A stretch of DNA of 64,000 bases from Xylophilus sp. GW821-FHT01B05 (GCA_038961845.1 CP152408.1:1674001-1738000); one strand, 5' to 3'. Numbered from the stretch's first letter, positions 46,011-55,181 are shown. Notes: a model not told the origin generated them from the sequence alone. Translations and numbers: made by a program.

Positions 46011-46214
46011 AGGGGTGCGCCGCTTGTTTCAAGGACGACGCACTTGTTTGCGTCGTGCTTTGCAAAGCGGTTGTACACGGAAGATCTCGTAGCCGTCGCT
46101 CGGCTTCGTTCAACTGAGGGACACCGCACGCAGAGGAAGTACTCCACTGGCGGCATCAGGCGTGCGATCGAAGGGCTCCGGGGGCATGCAACCTGCGCGA
46201 TCCCGATTGCTCCG

Positions 46215-46650
46215 CTACAGGATGGCCTCGATAAGCAGTGGTCCGGGCTCGCGCATTGCGGCGGCAAACGCGTCCTCGAACTCTTGCCGCGACTCCGCCC
46301 TGACCGCCTTCACGCCGAGCCCGGCGGCGAGGAGCACCCAGTCGATCGAGGGATTTTCGAGACTGATCAACGACGCGGCGTTGCTGCCGCGGTGGGTCGC
46401 ACCGACCCGATCCAGCTCGTTATTCAGGATGCTGTAGGCACGGTTGCCATAGATGACGGTCACCACGTTGAGCTTCTCCCGTGCCTGCGTCCACAGGGCC
46501 GGAAGGATATACATTGCGCTGCCGTCGCCCTGGAGTGTGATGACCTTTCGGTCCGGGCAGGCGACCGCGGCGCCGATCGAAACGGCCATCATGCTGCCGA
46601 TCGCTCCGCCGGTCAGATTCAGGAAGTCGTGCGGCGCCGCCGTCGCCGTA
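46215..46650 (-). pseudogene. 3' fragment of an acetolactate-synthase-type ThDP enzyme
   Basis: The minus strand encodes ATAAPHDFLNLTGGAIGSMM, then the ThDP/Mg motif LQGDGSAMYILPALWTQARE with NRAYSILNNELDRVGATH, and a stop at 46215. This is the C-terminal ThDP-binding domain of the IlvB/MdlC-type family. Similarity begins exactly at 46650, where the IS5-family element ends; the first 350-400 residues are missing. Upstream residues in the same frame come from the element. Confidence 0.82.
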
Positions 46651-47516
46651 AAGGACATCCTGCAAAACTCCCCCGCGCATCTGGATGCGCCCGTTTGTTC
46701 AGGCATGCTCGGCGCCCATAAAGCAAGCCGGCCTGGACCTGAACCTGAGCACGAAGAAGACCCGCAAGCAGGTGTTCCTGCAGGAGATGGACCAGGTGGT
46801 GCCGTGGGCTTCCTTGGTCGATCTCATCGCCCCGTACTACAGCGAAGGACGCACAGGCCGCCCGCCCTTTGCCTTGGAGACCATGCTGCGGCTGCACTTC
46901 ATCCAACAATGGTTCAGCCTGTCGGACCAGGCGATGGAAGAAGCCCTCTTCGATATCCCCCTGTACCGAGAGTTCGCGGGCCTGGACGCCCATGGGCGCC
47001 TGCCCGATGAAAGCACCATCCTGCGCTTTCGCCACCGGCTGGAGCGCCACAAGCTGGCCGAACAGATCCTGATCACCGTCAACACCCTGCTGGAGAGCAA
47101 GGGCCTGTTGCTCAAGGAAGGCACGGCCGTCGACGCCACGCTGATCCCAGCCCCCAGCTCCACCAAGAACAAAGACAAAGCACGCGACCCCGAGATGCAC
47201 TCGAGCAAGAAGGGAAATCAGTGGCACTTCGGTATGAAGGCCCACATCGGGGTACCGGGGGCTGAAGAAAAACACGCAGCAACTGCACACGCTGTTCGCC
47301 CTGTCCAACCTGTGGATGGCGCGCTACCGGCTGATGGGGTGAAGGATTGAGGGGGTCGGTGCGCCTGCGTGGTGCGGGGGAGGGTCAAAAAGGCCCTGGA
47401 TGCACCGGAAAGCAGGCGGCAGACCCTTCTGAGAGGGGCATGCGCCCCTGGAATCCACGATTGAGATCACGCGTAGGGGATGCCACATTGCAAATCGTGT
47501 TTTGCAGGACATCCTT
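46651..47516 (+). mobile_element. Internally deleted IS5-family element
   Basis: 866 bp between AAGGACATCCTGCAAAAC (46651-46668) and GTTTTGCAGGACATCCTT (47499-47516), which are inverted repeats with two mismatches in 18. Recognisable outside sequences begin directly at both borders: the ThDP-enzyme fragment on the left and the esterase on the right. The transposase is incomplete, and no target duplication is visible, consistent with rearrangement after insertion. Boundaries are inferred from the repeats, not from a full-length relative. Confidence 0.65.
46685..47342 (+). pseudogene. IS5-family transposase with large internal deletion
   Basis: The N-terminal part (LDLNLSTKKTRKQVFLQEMD, GRTGRPPFALETMLRLHFIQ, GKQWHFGMKAHIGV-like end NQWHFGMKAHIGV) is IS5-type with the first catalytic Asp in GTAVDATLIPAP. 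At about 47252 it jumps, in another frame, to the family C-terminus YRGLKKNTQQLHTLFALSNL and RYRLMG, with stop at 47340-47342. Roughly a third of the protein, including the second Asp and the Glu, is missing. The junction contains GGGGTACCGGGGG. Confidence 0.82.
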
Positions 47517-47526
47517 AGGTGAAAAA

Positions 47527-48951
47527 TTGACTGATACCACGACCCATGCGGTCCGCTCCTGGCTGGGCATTCCTTATGCCACTGCGGGGCGTTTCCGCCG
47601 ACCCGCCCTTCTGCCATTTAACCCGGACCTTCCCTGCGACAAGAAAGGACCCGCCCCGTTGCAAGCCGGTGACACCAGCTGGCTGGAGGCGGACGGCGGA
47701 TTCAGCGAGGACTGTCTGAACCTCAATGTCTGGGCACCTGAAGACGCGGGGGACGAACCGCTCCCCGTGATCGTCTACATCTTCGGCGGCGGGTTCGAAG
47801 TTGGCGCGAACACCCAGACCACCTCGAATGCTTCGGGTCTCGCCGCGACGGGCCGTGCCATCGGGGTATCCCTGAACTACCGGCTCGGTCCGTTCGGGTG
47901 GCTCTCGCTCTCCCAGTACGGGGGCGCGTTCGCGGACGCCACCAACCTCGGCCTGCAAGACATCATCACCGCGCTCAGATGGGTGCAGGAGAACATCGCC
48001 CGCTTCGGTGGCGATCCTCGGAACGTCACCGTCACCGGACACAGTGCCGGCGCGTATTCCACGATCGGGCTCCTTGCCGCGCCGGCCGCCGATGGGCTCT
48101 ACCGTCGTCTCGCGGCGTTTTCCGGCGGTGCATCCCGGATCGTTCCGGCCTGGTGGGCCGAAGAACTCGCGGTCACGTTCCTGACTGAACTCGGCATCGC
48201 GGACGATCCACAACAACTGCTCTCGCTGGATGCGAAGCTTCTTGCCGAGACACTCATCAAGGTCAGCCCGCGCGACATCGGCGATCGGCACGGCATCGAC
48301 AACACCACGATCGGCATCGTGAACGACCACTCGCAGACCGGGGCCGTGCTCGCCGGCACCCCGCTGCGTGTACTCGAATCCGGACGTCACCGCGACGTCG
48401 ACATCCTCCTCAGCACAGCGACGAATGAGGCAGACTGGTGGGTCATCAACGCGACCAAAAAGTTCGACCCGGGTAGCATCGGCAACCTCGTCGACGAGCT
48501 TGTAGCGAAGTCACGCATTCCCCGAAGCCGTGCCCGGCGCATCGTTGCCGCATACGACGTCAACGGACGCACGCCGGTCGAGGTCCGTGGGGCCCTCTTC
48601 ACCGACTACTTCTTCACCCTACCCGCCGCCCGCGCAGCACTCGCTCACGCCGCCGCAGGCGGCAAGGCCTACTTGCTCGCCGTTGGTCCTGTCGAGGGTG
48701 CGCCAGCCGTGCACGGCACGGAGATGTACGGCATCGTCGGCCAGCAACGCCCCGGACACACCGACGAGCAAGCCACCCGGGACACATTCGTCCGCGACGC
48801 CCTCCTTGACTTCGCCGCAGGAAGACGTGACCGGCTTTGGGGCATGGTGACCGCGGAACCCACCTCCCACGGCATTGGCAACCCACCATACGATCCCACC
48901 ACGCATGCGGACGAGGTTTTGCGCACCTTCGCTGGCATCGAGCGGACCTGA
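47527..48951 (+). CDS. Type-B carboxylesterase (COesterase family)
   Basis: 474 residues from TTG 47527, preceded by AGGTGAAA: (M)TDTTTHAVRSWLGIPYATAG. Alpha/beta-hydrolase with SEDCLNLNVWAPED, the oxyanion loop YIFGGGFEVGA, NYRLGPFGWLS, and the nucleophile elbow TVTGHSAGAYS (Ser near 174). Glu and His regions follow but are less certain. It hydrolyses carboxylic esters; substrate unknown. Codon choice (many CTC, GTC, ATC codons) and the Asp/Arg-rich style look unlike the core genes, suggesting transfer. Its 5' side is IS-derived, so the original N-terminus may have been lost or replaced. Confidence 0.82.
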   Translation: MTDTTTHAVRSWLGIPYATAGRFRRPALLPFNPDLPCDKKGPAPLQAGDTSWLEADGGFSEDCLNLNVWAPEDAGDEPLPVIVYIFGGGFEVGANTQTTSNASGLAATGRAIGVSLNYRLGPFGWLSLSQYGGAFADATNLGLQDIITALRWVQENIARFGGDPRNVTVTGHSAGAYSTIGLLAAPAADGLYRRLAAFSGGASRIVPAWWAEELAVTFLTELGIADDPQQLLSLDAKLLAETLIKVSPRDIGDRHGIDNTTIGIVNDHSQTGAVLAGTPLRVLESGRHRDVDILLSTATNEADWWVINATKKFDPGSIGNLVDELVAKSRIPRSRARRIVAAYDVNGRTPVEVRGALFTDYFFTLPAARAALAHAAAGGKAYLLAVGPVEGAPAVHGTEMYGIVGQQRPGHTDEQATRDTFVRDALLDFAAGRRDRLWGMVTAEPTSHGIGNPPYDPTTHADEVLRTFAGIERT

Positions 48952-49017
48952 CCTAGCGTATAGGGACATGAGCGGATGTGAGGGGGTAGCGATGTGAGAA
49001 ATATCGGTCCGGCACCA

Positions 49018-49175
49018 GTGTCGCGTCAAGCATGATCTGCCGGTGTGCGCTTGCCCTCGCCGCGCATGCTGCGTTGCAGCCCTTGCCCAGGCGTAAAGCC
49101 TGGGCTGCGGCCTGCGCCTTGCGCTGCACGCCGATGCCTTCGCACCCATCCTTCACCTCACGCTTGACGCGACAC
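49018..49175 (+). mobile_element. MITE-like 158-bp element, copy 1
   Basis: Perfect 13-bp terminal inverted repeats GTGTCGCGTCAAG (49018-49030) and CTTGACGCGACAC (49163-49175), an internal GCCCAGGC/GCCTGGGC hairpin, and no coding capacity. The second copy of identical length lies at 61491-61648 in the same orientation. Both copies are preceded by CACCA and followed by TAG. Confidence 0.88.
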
Positions 49176-49523
49176 TAGTCATTGCATCCGGGGTCGATAA
49201 CCGCTGCCTTGTCAACTGGTCTGGCCGCGTGGCCTTGTCCAGCACCCATCGCAGGCTCTGGCCTCGGACTCGAGGATGCGCTCGGTCCAGTGCCAGTTGG
49301 CCTCGACACGGGTGCCGATGACTGCCCACTTGCTTCGGAGATCGAGCAGGGGGCGGATCGAGCATGTGTTCGACTCTGCTGCGGCTGATGGCGAAGTCGG
49401 TCAGGGCGCGCGGGCGTTCAGCGATGTTGTCTTTGCACCCGTCCGACACATAGGCAAAGACGGCCTGCGCGCGACGCGCTGGATTACGGCACGCGCTACG
49501 CTTGCTGAAACTCGAAAGTCCAG
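49176..49523. other. Gene-free stretch, nothing recognised
   Basis: 348 bp between the MITE-like element and the crotonase gene. Reading frames on both strands are short or low in plausibility and I can assign no family; it may be decayed coding DNA. The 66 bp before the element, after the esterase stop, also show nothing. Confidence 0.5.
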
Positions 49524-50204
49524 ATGACCACAAATTTCCCCCTACTGCTCGAGCGCCACGGCGCGGTGGCCGTGATCTGCTTCAACCGGCCGGCGGCCCT
49601 CAACGCCATTGACCCGCCCATGGCGCGCGCCTTTCTCTCTGCTGTGCGTGAACTGGCCTCCGACCTGATTGGCCCGCTGCACGAGGCGCTGACCGTGCTC
49701 GACGCGATGGACGCACCGCTGGTCGCGCAGGTGCACGGGGTGGCCGCCGGCGCGGGGTTGAGCCTGATGCTGCAGGCCGATTTTGTGCTCGCGGCCGAAG
49801 GCACGCGCTTCAACCTGGCCTACGTGAACATCGGCACCAGCTGCGATGTGGGCGCGTCGTGGGCGTTGCCGCGCCTGGTCGGCATGCGCCGCGCGCTGGA
49901 GATCGCGATGCTTGGCGACAGCTACGACACCGCCGCCGCCGAACGCATGGGGCTGATCAACCGCGTGGTGCCGGCAGCCGACCTCGAGGCCGAGGCGATG
50001 GCGCTGGCGCAGCGGCTGGCCAAGGGGCCGACCGCGGCGCTGGGTAACCTGCGCCGCCTGATGCGCGGCGCGTTCGGGCGCGACCTGGCGAGCCAGCTGG
50101 ATGCCGAGTCGGCCGCCTTTCGCACCTGCGCGGCCACCGACGACTTCCGCATCGGCATCGATGCTTTTTTCGACAGGAAACCGGCCACCTTCACTGGCCG
50201 CTGA
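49524..50204 (+). CDS. Enoyl-CoA hydratase/isomerase family protein lacking part of the oxyanion hole
   Basis: 226 residues, starting MTTNFPLLLERHGAVAVICF. Crotonase-fold features are clear: NRPAALNAIDPPMARAFLSA, then APLVAQVHGVAAGAGLSLML with the second oxyanion Gly, FNLAYVNIGTSCDVGASWAL and AERMGLINRVVPA. Between AVRELA and SDLIGPL the usual strand and loop (VVLTGAGxxFxAGGDL plus a helix, about 35 residues) are absent without loss of frame, and the total is shorter than the usual 260. One half of the oxyanion hole is therefore missing; activity is doubtful. It lies 35 bp upstream of a thiolase and would form a beta-oxidation pair. Confidence 0.85.
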   Translation: MTTNFPLLLERHGAVAVICFNRPAALNAIDPPMARAFLSAVRELASDLIGPLHEALTVLDAMDAPLVAQVHGVAAGAGLSLMLQADFVLAAEGTRFNLAYVNIGTSCDVGASWALPRLVGMRRALEIAMLGDSYDTAAAERMGLINRVVPAADLEAEAMALAQRLAKGPTAALGNLRRLMRGAFGRDLASQLDAESAAFRTCAATDDFRIGIDAFFDRKPATFTGR

Positions 50205-50239
50205 ACCTCATTTTCTTTTCGATCCAGGAGATCCACACC

Positions 50240-51424
50240 ATGACCCAACGCGACATCTTCGTGGTCGGCACCGCCCGTACCGCCATCGGCACCTTCGGCG
50301 GCGCGCTGAAGGATGTGCCCAATACGCAGCTCGCCACCACGGCGGTCAAGGCGGCCATCGAGCGCAGCGGCGTGGCGCCCGACGCCATTGGCCACGTGGT
50401 CATGGGCAACGTGATTCCCACCGACGTGAAGGACGCCTACCTCAGCCGCGTCGCCGCCATAGATGCCGGCTGCCCGATAGAGACGCCGGCCTTCAACGTG
50501 AATCGCCTGTGCGGCTCGGGCCTGCAGGCCATCGTGTCGGCGGCGCAGGCGATTGCGCTGGGTGATTGCGACATCGCCATCGGCGGTGGCTCGGAATCGA
50601 TGAGCCGCGGCCCTTACTTCGATACGGCGGCACGCTACGGCGCGCGCATGGGCGACGCGGTGCTGCTCGACTACATGCTCGGCATCCTGCACGACCCGTG
50701 GGAGAAGATCCACATGGGCATCACGGCCGAGAACGTGGCCGCGCGCTACGGCATCACGCGCGAGCAGCAAGACGCTCTGGCCGCCACCAGTCAGCAGCGC
50801 GCGGCCGCGGCCATTGCGGCGGGGCGCTTCAAGGAGCAGATCGTTGCGGTCGAGGTGAAGACGCGCAAGGGCGTGGTGCTGTTCGACACCGACGAGCATG
50901 TGCGTGCCGACACCACGGTCGAATCGCTCGCCAAGATGAAGCCGGCCTTCAAAAAAGACGGCCTGGTCACCGCCGGCAACGCCTCGGGCATCAACGACGG
51001 CGCTGCCGCCGTGGTGCTGGCCGAAGGCGGCCGCGTGAAGGCACTGGGGTTGAAGCCGCTGGCACGCCTGGTCGGCTACGCACACGCCGGCGTCGAGCCC
51101 GCCTACATGGGCATAGGCCCGGTGCCGGCCACGCGCAAGGTGCTGGAGCGCACGGGTTTGAAGGTCAGCGACTTCGATGTGATCGAGTCGAACGAGGCCT
51201 TTGCGGCGCAGGCCTGCGCGGTCATCAAGGAGTTGGGTTTCGATCCGGCCAAGGTCAACCCGAACGGCTCGGGCATCTCGCTCGGCCACCCGGTGGGCGC
51301 GACCGGCGCCATCATCACCACCAAGGCGATTGCCGAGCTGCACCGCATCGGTGGGCGCTATGCGCTGGTGACGATGTGCATTGGTGGTGGTCAGGGCATT
51401 GCGGCGATCTTCGAGCGCGTATAG
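50240..51424 (+). CDS. Acetyl-CoA acetyltransferase (thiolase)
   Basis: 394 residues, starting MTQRDIFVVGTARTAIGTFG. Catalytic residues: the acyl-accepting Cys in NRLCGSGLQAIV (near 91), NEAFAAQ, the His in GHPVGATGA (near 351) and the second Cys in CIGGGQGIA (near 381). Condenses or cleaves acyl-CoA; biosynthetic (PhaA/BktB) and degradative use cannot be separated by sequence alone. AGGAG precedes the ATG. It is probably co-transcribed with the crotonase gene. Confidence 0.94.
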   Translation: MTQRDIFVVGTARTAIGTFGGALKDVPNTQLATTAVKAAIERSGVAPDAIGHVVMGNVIPTDVKDAYLSRVAAIDAGCPIETPAFNVNRLCGSGLQAIVSAAQAIALGDCDIAIGGGSESMSRGPYFDTAARYGARMGDAVLLDYMLGILHDPWEKIHMGITAENVAARYGITREQQDALAATSQQRAAAAIAAGRFKEQIVAVEVKTRKGVVLFDTDEHVRADTTVESLAKMKPAFKKDGLVTAGNASGINDGAAAVVLAEGGRVKALGLKPLARLVGYAHAGVEPAYMGIGPVPATRKVLERTGLKVSDFDVIESNEAFAAQACAVIKELGFDPAKVNPNGSGISLGHPVGATGAIITTKAIAELHRIGGRYALVTMCIGGGQGIAAIFERV

Positions 51425-51430
51425 CGCGGG

Positions 51431-52321
51431 CTACGCGGCAAGCCCCGCCTTGTTCTGAAAATGCCGTGGCGAGCGCCCCAGTGCGGCGCGGAACATGGCG
51501 GTGAAGGCGCTGTCGCTGGCATAGCCGCTGACCGCCGCCACATGGCCCACCGGCATGCCGCGTGCCAGCAGCGGCAGGGCATGCGCCAGCAAGGCCTGCT
51601 GGCGCCACTGCTGCCAGCTGGTGCCCAGCTCATCGCGGAACAGGCGCGCCATGGTGCGCTCGCTGGCGCCGGCCTCGCGCGCCCAGACGGCCAAGGTGGC
51701 GCGCCGCGCCGGCGCCTGCAGCACTGCCTCGCACAGCGCGCGCAGGCGCTTGTCGCCGTGCTCGGCATGCGGCAGCGGCACGCCCATGCGCACCTGCGGC
51801 GCGCGCTGCAGTTCGTCGCACAGCAGCGGCCAGAGCAGGGCCTCGCGCTGGCGCAGGGCGGTGTCCGGCGATGGCCGCGCGCCGTCGGGCGTGGTGTCCA
51901 GCGCCAGCGCCAAAGCGCGCAATAGCTCGCTCATCTCCAGCACCAGGCACTGCTGCCAGCAGGGCGCCCAGGCGTCGTCGGCCAAGCGCAGGTAGACCGT
52001 GCGCAGCTCGGCGTCTTCCACCACGGTGATGGAGTGCTCCACGCCCGCCGGCACCCAGACCGCGCGCGAAGGCGGCACGATGTAAGTGCCGCTCTGCGTG
52101 CCCATGCGGATCAGGCCAGTGGTGGAGAAGGTCAGCTGCGGCCACGGGTGGTGGTGCGGCTGCACCACGGTCTCTGCCGCCAGCACGCGCCGCTTGGCAC
52201 GCACCGGGCGCTCGGCCGTGGGCGGGAACAGGTGCGGCGTGAGCGAGCCCACCTTCGGGCCAGCAGGCGCGCGCGCCACCGTGGCGCGGCGGGGTTGGGC
52301 GCGGGGAGGCTGGGTTGGCAT
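51431..52321 (-). CDS. AraC-type transcriptional regulator
   Basis: 296 residues. A cupin-type sensor domain (about 45-130, VQPHHHPWPQLTFSTTGLIR, YIVPPSRAVWVPAGVEHS) is followed by the double HTH of AraC/XylS proteins (about 210-290, WAREAGASERTMARLFRDEL, AVSGYASDSAFTAMFRAALG). It is divergent from the MFS gene across 114 bp, the usual layout for a regulator and its efflux or uptake target. It converges on the thiolase with a 6-bp gap. Confidence 0.92.
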   Translation of the reverse strand: MPTQPPRAQPRRATVARAPAGPKVGSLTPHLFPPTAERPVRAKRRVLAAETVVQPHHHPWPQLTFSTTGLIRMGTQSGTYIVPPSRAVWVPAGVEHSITVVEDAELRTVYLRLADDAWAPCWQQCLVLEMSELLRALALALDTTPDGARPSPDTALRQREALLWPLLCDELQRAPQVRMGVPLPHAEHGDKRLRALCEAVLQAPARRATLAVWAREAGASERTMARLFRDELGTSWQQWRQQALLAHALPLLARGMPVGHVAAVSGYASDSAFTAMFRAALGRSPRHFQNKAGLAA

Positions 52322-52435
52322 GTTTTCGCTAAAAGTTGTCGCTTTGTCGCAATTCTGCCGCAGCGGGCACGCCTACCATCGTGGCTCCTGAATGTCCCTC
52401 TTGCGCGCGGCCCACCGCGTTGCCCGCATCTTTGT

Positions 52436-53677
52436 ATGGCTACTTCCTCCATGGGCTCTGTGCCCTCCACCCCCGCATTGCGCCAGGACGCGACCCTGAT
52501 CGGCCTGGTCGGCCTGGCCCACGGCATCAGCCACTTCAGCCAGTTGCTGCTGGCGCCGCTGTTCCCGTGGCTGAAGGACGCGTTCGGCGTTGGCTACGCC
52601 GAGCTGGGCTTTGTGCTGACCGTGTTCTTTGTTGTCTCTTGCGCGGTGCAGGCGCTGTCGGGCTTCATCGTGGATCGCTACAGCCCGCGCCCGGTGCTGT
52701 TTGCCGGGTTGGCCTTGCTGGCGCTGGCGGCGTTTGGCTATGCGCTGGCACAAAGCTACTGGATGCTGCTGGTCTGCGCGGTAGTGGGCGGCATGGGCAA
52801 TGGCGTGTTCCACCCGGTCGATTACACCTTGTTCAACCGCAAGGTGGCGCCGACGCGCCTGGGCCATGCCTACAGCGTGCACGGCATCACCGGCAGCCTG
52901 GGCTGGGCGCTGGCGCCAGCCTTTGTCGTGCCGCTGGCCGTGGCCTTCTCGTGGCGCGTGGCCATGGGCGCGGCGGGCGTGCTGGCGCTGGCCGTGCTGT
53001 TGCTGCTGTGGTTCAACCGCAGCCACCTGTCGCTGGAGAAAAAGGCCGTGCCAAAGGCTACGAGCCACACCGGCCCGGCCGAGCACAGCATGGCCTTCCT
53101 GCGCATTCCGGCGGTGTGGATGTGCTTTGGCTTCTTCTTTTTCTATGCCGCATCGCTCAGCGTGGTGCAGGCCTTCGCGCCCGAGGCCGCGCGCCAGTTG
53201 CACGCAGTGCCGGTGGCATTGGTGGCGATGTGCCTGACCATCTACATGGTGTGCAGTGCCGGCGGCATGGTGCTGGGCGGCTTCCTGGCTTCTGACCCGG
53301 CGCGCTGCGAGCGCATCGTGGGCGCAGGCTTTGGCGTGGCCGCCTGCGTTGCCCTGGCGCTGGGCTTTCTCGACATGCCGCCGCTGGCAGTGCCGGTGCT
53401 GTTCGGGCTGATGGGCTTCTTCGCCGGCATCGCCGGGCCCTCGCGCGACCTGCTGGTCAAGCGCTCCACGCCAGAGAACGCCACCGGCCGCGTCTATGGC
53501 GTGGTGTATGCGGGCTTGGACATTGGCCAGGCGCTGTCGCCGCTGCTGTTTGGCGCGCTGATGGACAACGGGCAGTACCGCAGCGTGCTGCTGGGGCTGG
53601 CGTTGGTGCAGGGGGTGTTGATTGCCAGCGCCTTCAATGTGCGGCGGGCGCGGCGGACTTTGTTGGTGCCGGCTTGA
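52436..53677 (+). CDS. MFS transporter
   Basis: 413 residues from ATG 52436; ATG 52451 is an alternative. Twelve predicted spans, with VDRYSPRPVLFAGLALLA in loop 2-3, MGNGVFHPVDYTLFNRKVAP and FAGIAGPSRDLLVKRSTPE. The HPVDYTLFN and SRDLLVKRSTP stretches resemble the CynX/fosmidomycin-resistance-like branch. Substrate unknown. It is divergent from the AraC-type gene, which probably controls it. Downstream is a 380-bp repeat. Confidence 0.88.
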   Translation: MATSSMGSVPSTPALRQDATLIGLVGLAHGISHFSQLLLAPLFPWLKDAFGVGYAELGFVLTVFFVVSCAVQALSGFIVDRYSPRPVLFAGLALLALAAFGYALAQSYWMLLVCAVVGGMGNGVFHPVDYTLFNRKVAPTRLGHAYSVHGITGSLGWALAPAFVVPLAVAFSWRVAMGAAGVLALAVLLLLWFNRSHLSLEKKAVPKATSHTGPAEHSMAFLRIPAVWMCFGFFFFYAASLSVVQAFAPEAARQLHAVPVALVAMCLTIYMVCSAGGMVLGGFLASDPARCERIVGAGFGVAACVALALGFLDMPPLAVPVLFGLMGFFAGIAGPSRDLLVKRSTPENATGRVYGVVYAGLDIGQALSPLLFGALMDNGQYRSVLLGLALVQGVLIASAFNVRRARRTLLVPA

Positions 53678-53844
53678 GGTTTTTTGGGGCTGGGCGCTGA
53701 TTTTTGAATCTGCGAATGAAAAATGGCTGTAGCCGTTGTTTTACGCCGGCATGCTGCTATTGATTTGATGGACGGCGGCGTAGGGCGCCAAGCAGATCCA
53801 CACGGTGCGATGGCCGATATCGGCCCGTTATTGACTCTAGGGAT

Positions 53845-54224
53845 CATCCCTTTCAAGGTCTTTGAGATATCCCTGCGCTGTGCGCCTTGCAGGCGACGGG
53901 TGCCGGGAGTTCGCCCCGGCGGGCGAGTAACTTTCTCTTGGCGAACGCCCAAGAGAAAGTCACCAAAGAGAAGGCGACCCCACGTGCTGCGTCCCCTGCG
54001 CTGCGCTTCGGGGCAACCTGTGGTGCTCCCGCCAGGCGGGGTCTCGCCCAAACTCGCCTTCGGCTCAAACAAGGGCGATCCCTGATCCGCCTGCCGCTGC
54101 GCTCCTCGGCGCATCCCGAGGGGGCCCGGGGCAGCCACACGGGCCATCGCTGCGCTCGGCCCGGCTCCTGTCGTCAGCAAGACACGAGAACGACCGAACA
54201 GGTCGCAAGACCTTGAAAGGGATG
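53845..54224. repeat. 380-bp repeat with 18-bp terminal inverted repeats (copy B)
   Basis: CATCCCTTTCAAGGTCTT (53845-53862) and its exact inverse (54207-54224) bound the element. Inside, 53900-53985 matches copy A near 40.4 kb in inverted orientation. The stop codon of the GlxA-type gene begins 4 bases beyond the right repeat. The preceding 53678-53844 shows only a further TGCTATTGATT hairpin-type remnant. No gene is supported in 53678-54227. Confidence 0.82.
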
Positions 54225-54227
54225 ACT

Positions 54228-55181
54228 CTAAGAATCTTGCAGCAACCGATCCATCTGCTTTTGTGAGTGGCGCCCGGATCGTTGCACCACCTCGCGGCGT
54301 TCAGCGCGGAGGTTGTTCAACACTTCCAGGGCCGGGATGCCGAAGGCTGACTTGAACTTGCGCTGGAAAGTCCGGCGCGACATGTTGCAGATGTCGGCCA
54401 TTTCGTCGATGGACCAGGCGTGCGACAGCCGGGCTTCCATTTGCCCGACAAGCTCCGAGAACGGACCTTCCGCGCGGTCCTGCGCGCGCAGCGTCTGGCT
54501 GTACTGGCGTTGGTCGCCGCCGCGCCTGAGATAGACCACAAGCCTGCGGGCCACCTTCTGAGCAAGGCGCGCGCCGCAGTCGTTCTCGATGAGGGTGAGC
54601 GCCAGGTCGATGCCCGCGCTGACGCCGGCGGTCGTCCAATACTTTGTGCTCTGGCAGAAGATCAACTCGTCGTTGACGATGAGTTTCGGAAAGCGCCCCT
54701 GCAACTGCGCTGCTGAGCGCCAGTGCGTCGTGACCCTGCATCCATCGAGCAAGCCCGCCGCCGCCAGCAGGAATGCCCCGGTGCAGACGCTGCAGGTGCG
54801 TTGCGACAGAGCGTCCTGTGCGCGGACCCAGTCGAGCATCTGCGGGTCTGAACTCGCTCGGTGAATGCCTTCGCCCCCGGGCACGATGACCGTATGCATA
54901 GGTGAGGACAAGGACTGCTCCAGGTCGAGATCCACCTGGAGGCGCAGCCCGGCATCGGTCGAGGCGGCAACGCTTGCCGTGCCGCAGGTCCTCAGCCGAT
55001 AGCGTGCGTGCCCCAGCTCGTCGTTGGCTGTGGAAAACGCCTGCCACGGCCCCGCCAGGTCGATGGGCTGGAAGCCTTCGAACACCAGGAAAACGATATC
55101 GATTGGCGCAGTACGGCCTGTTTTTGGCACACCGGATGCCCCGTTGATTTCTATCGTTGAGGTCTTTCGGAGGTCATTCAT
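54228..55181 (-). CDS. GlxA-type regulator (DJ-1/PfpI-like domain plus AraC HTH)
   Basis: 317 residues from ATG 55181, or about 300 from GTG 55130 (VPKTGRTAPIDIVFLVF). The N-terminal amidotransferase-like domain (about 25-195) has FLVFEGFQPIDLAGPWQAFS and SVCTGAFLLAAAGLLDG; the C-terminal AraC HTH (about 235-310) has WSIDEMADICNMSRRTFQRK. Members bind nitrogen compounds or act as orphan regulators. With ATG 55181 its start codon shares the CATG with that of the divergent gene, which has much the better ribosome-binding site, so the GTG start may be the real one. Confidence 0.9.
   Translation of the reverse strand: MNDLRKTSTIEINGASGVPKTGRTAPIDIVFLVFEGFQPIDLAGPWQAFSTANDELGHARYRLRTCGTASVAASTDAGLRLQVDLDLEQSLSSPMHTVIVPGGEGIHRASSDPQMLDWVRAQDALSQRTCSVCTGAFLLAAAGLLDGCRVTTHWRSAAQLQGRFPKLIVNDELIFCQSTKYWTTAGVSAGIDLALTLIENDCGARLAQKVARRLVVYLRRGGDQRQYSQTLRAQDRAEGPFSELVGQMEARLSHAWSIDEMADICNMSRRTFQRKFKSAFGIPALEVLNNLRAERREVVQRSGRHSQKQMDRLLQDS

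Noticed and set aside
46011-46214. Possible gene between GST and the ThDP-enzyme fragment
   Set aside because: Frames on both strands are short, lack a ribosome-binding site and show no family signature.
49153-49533. A 126-codon minus-strand frame between the MITE-like element and the crotonase
   Set aside because: Arg/Pro-rich, no recognisable family, partly inside the mobile element; treated as non-coding.
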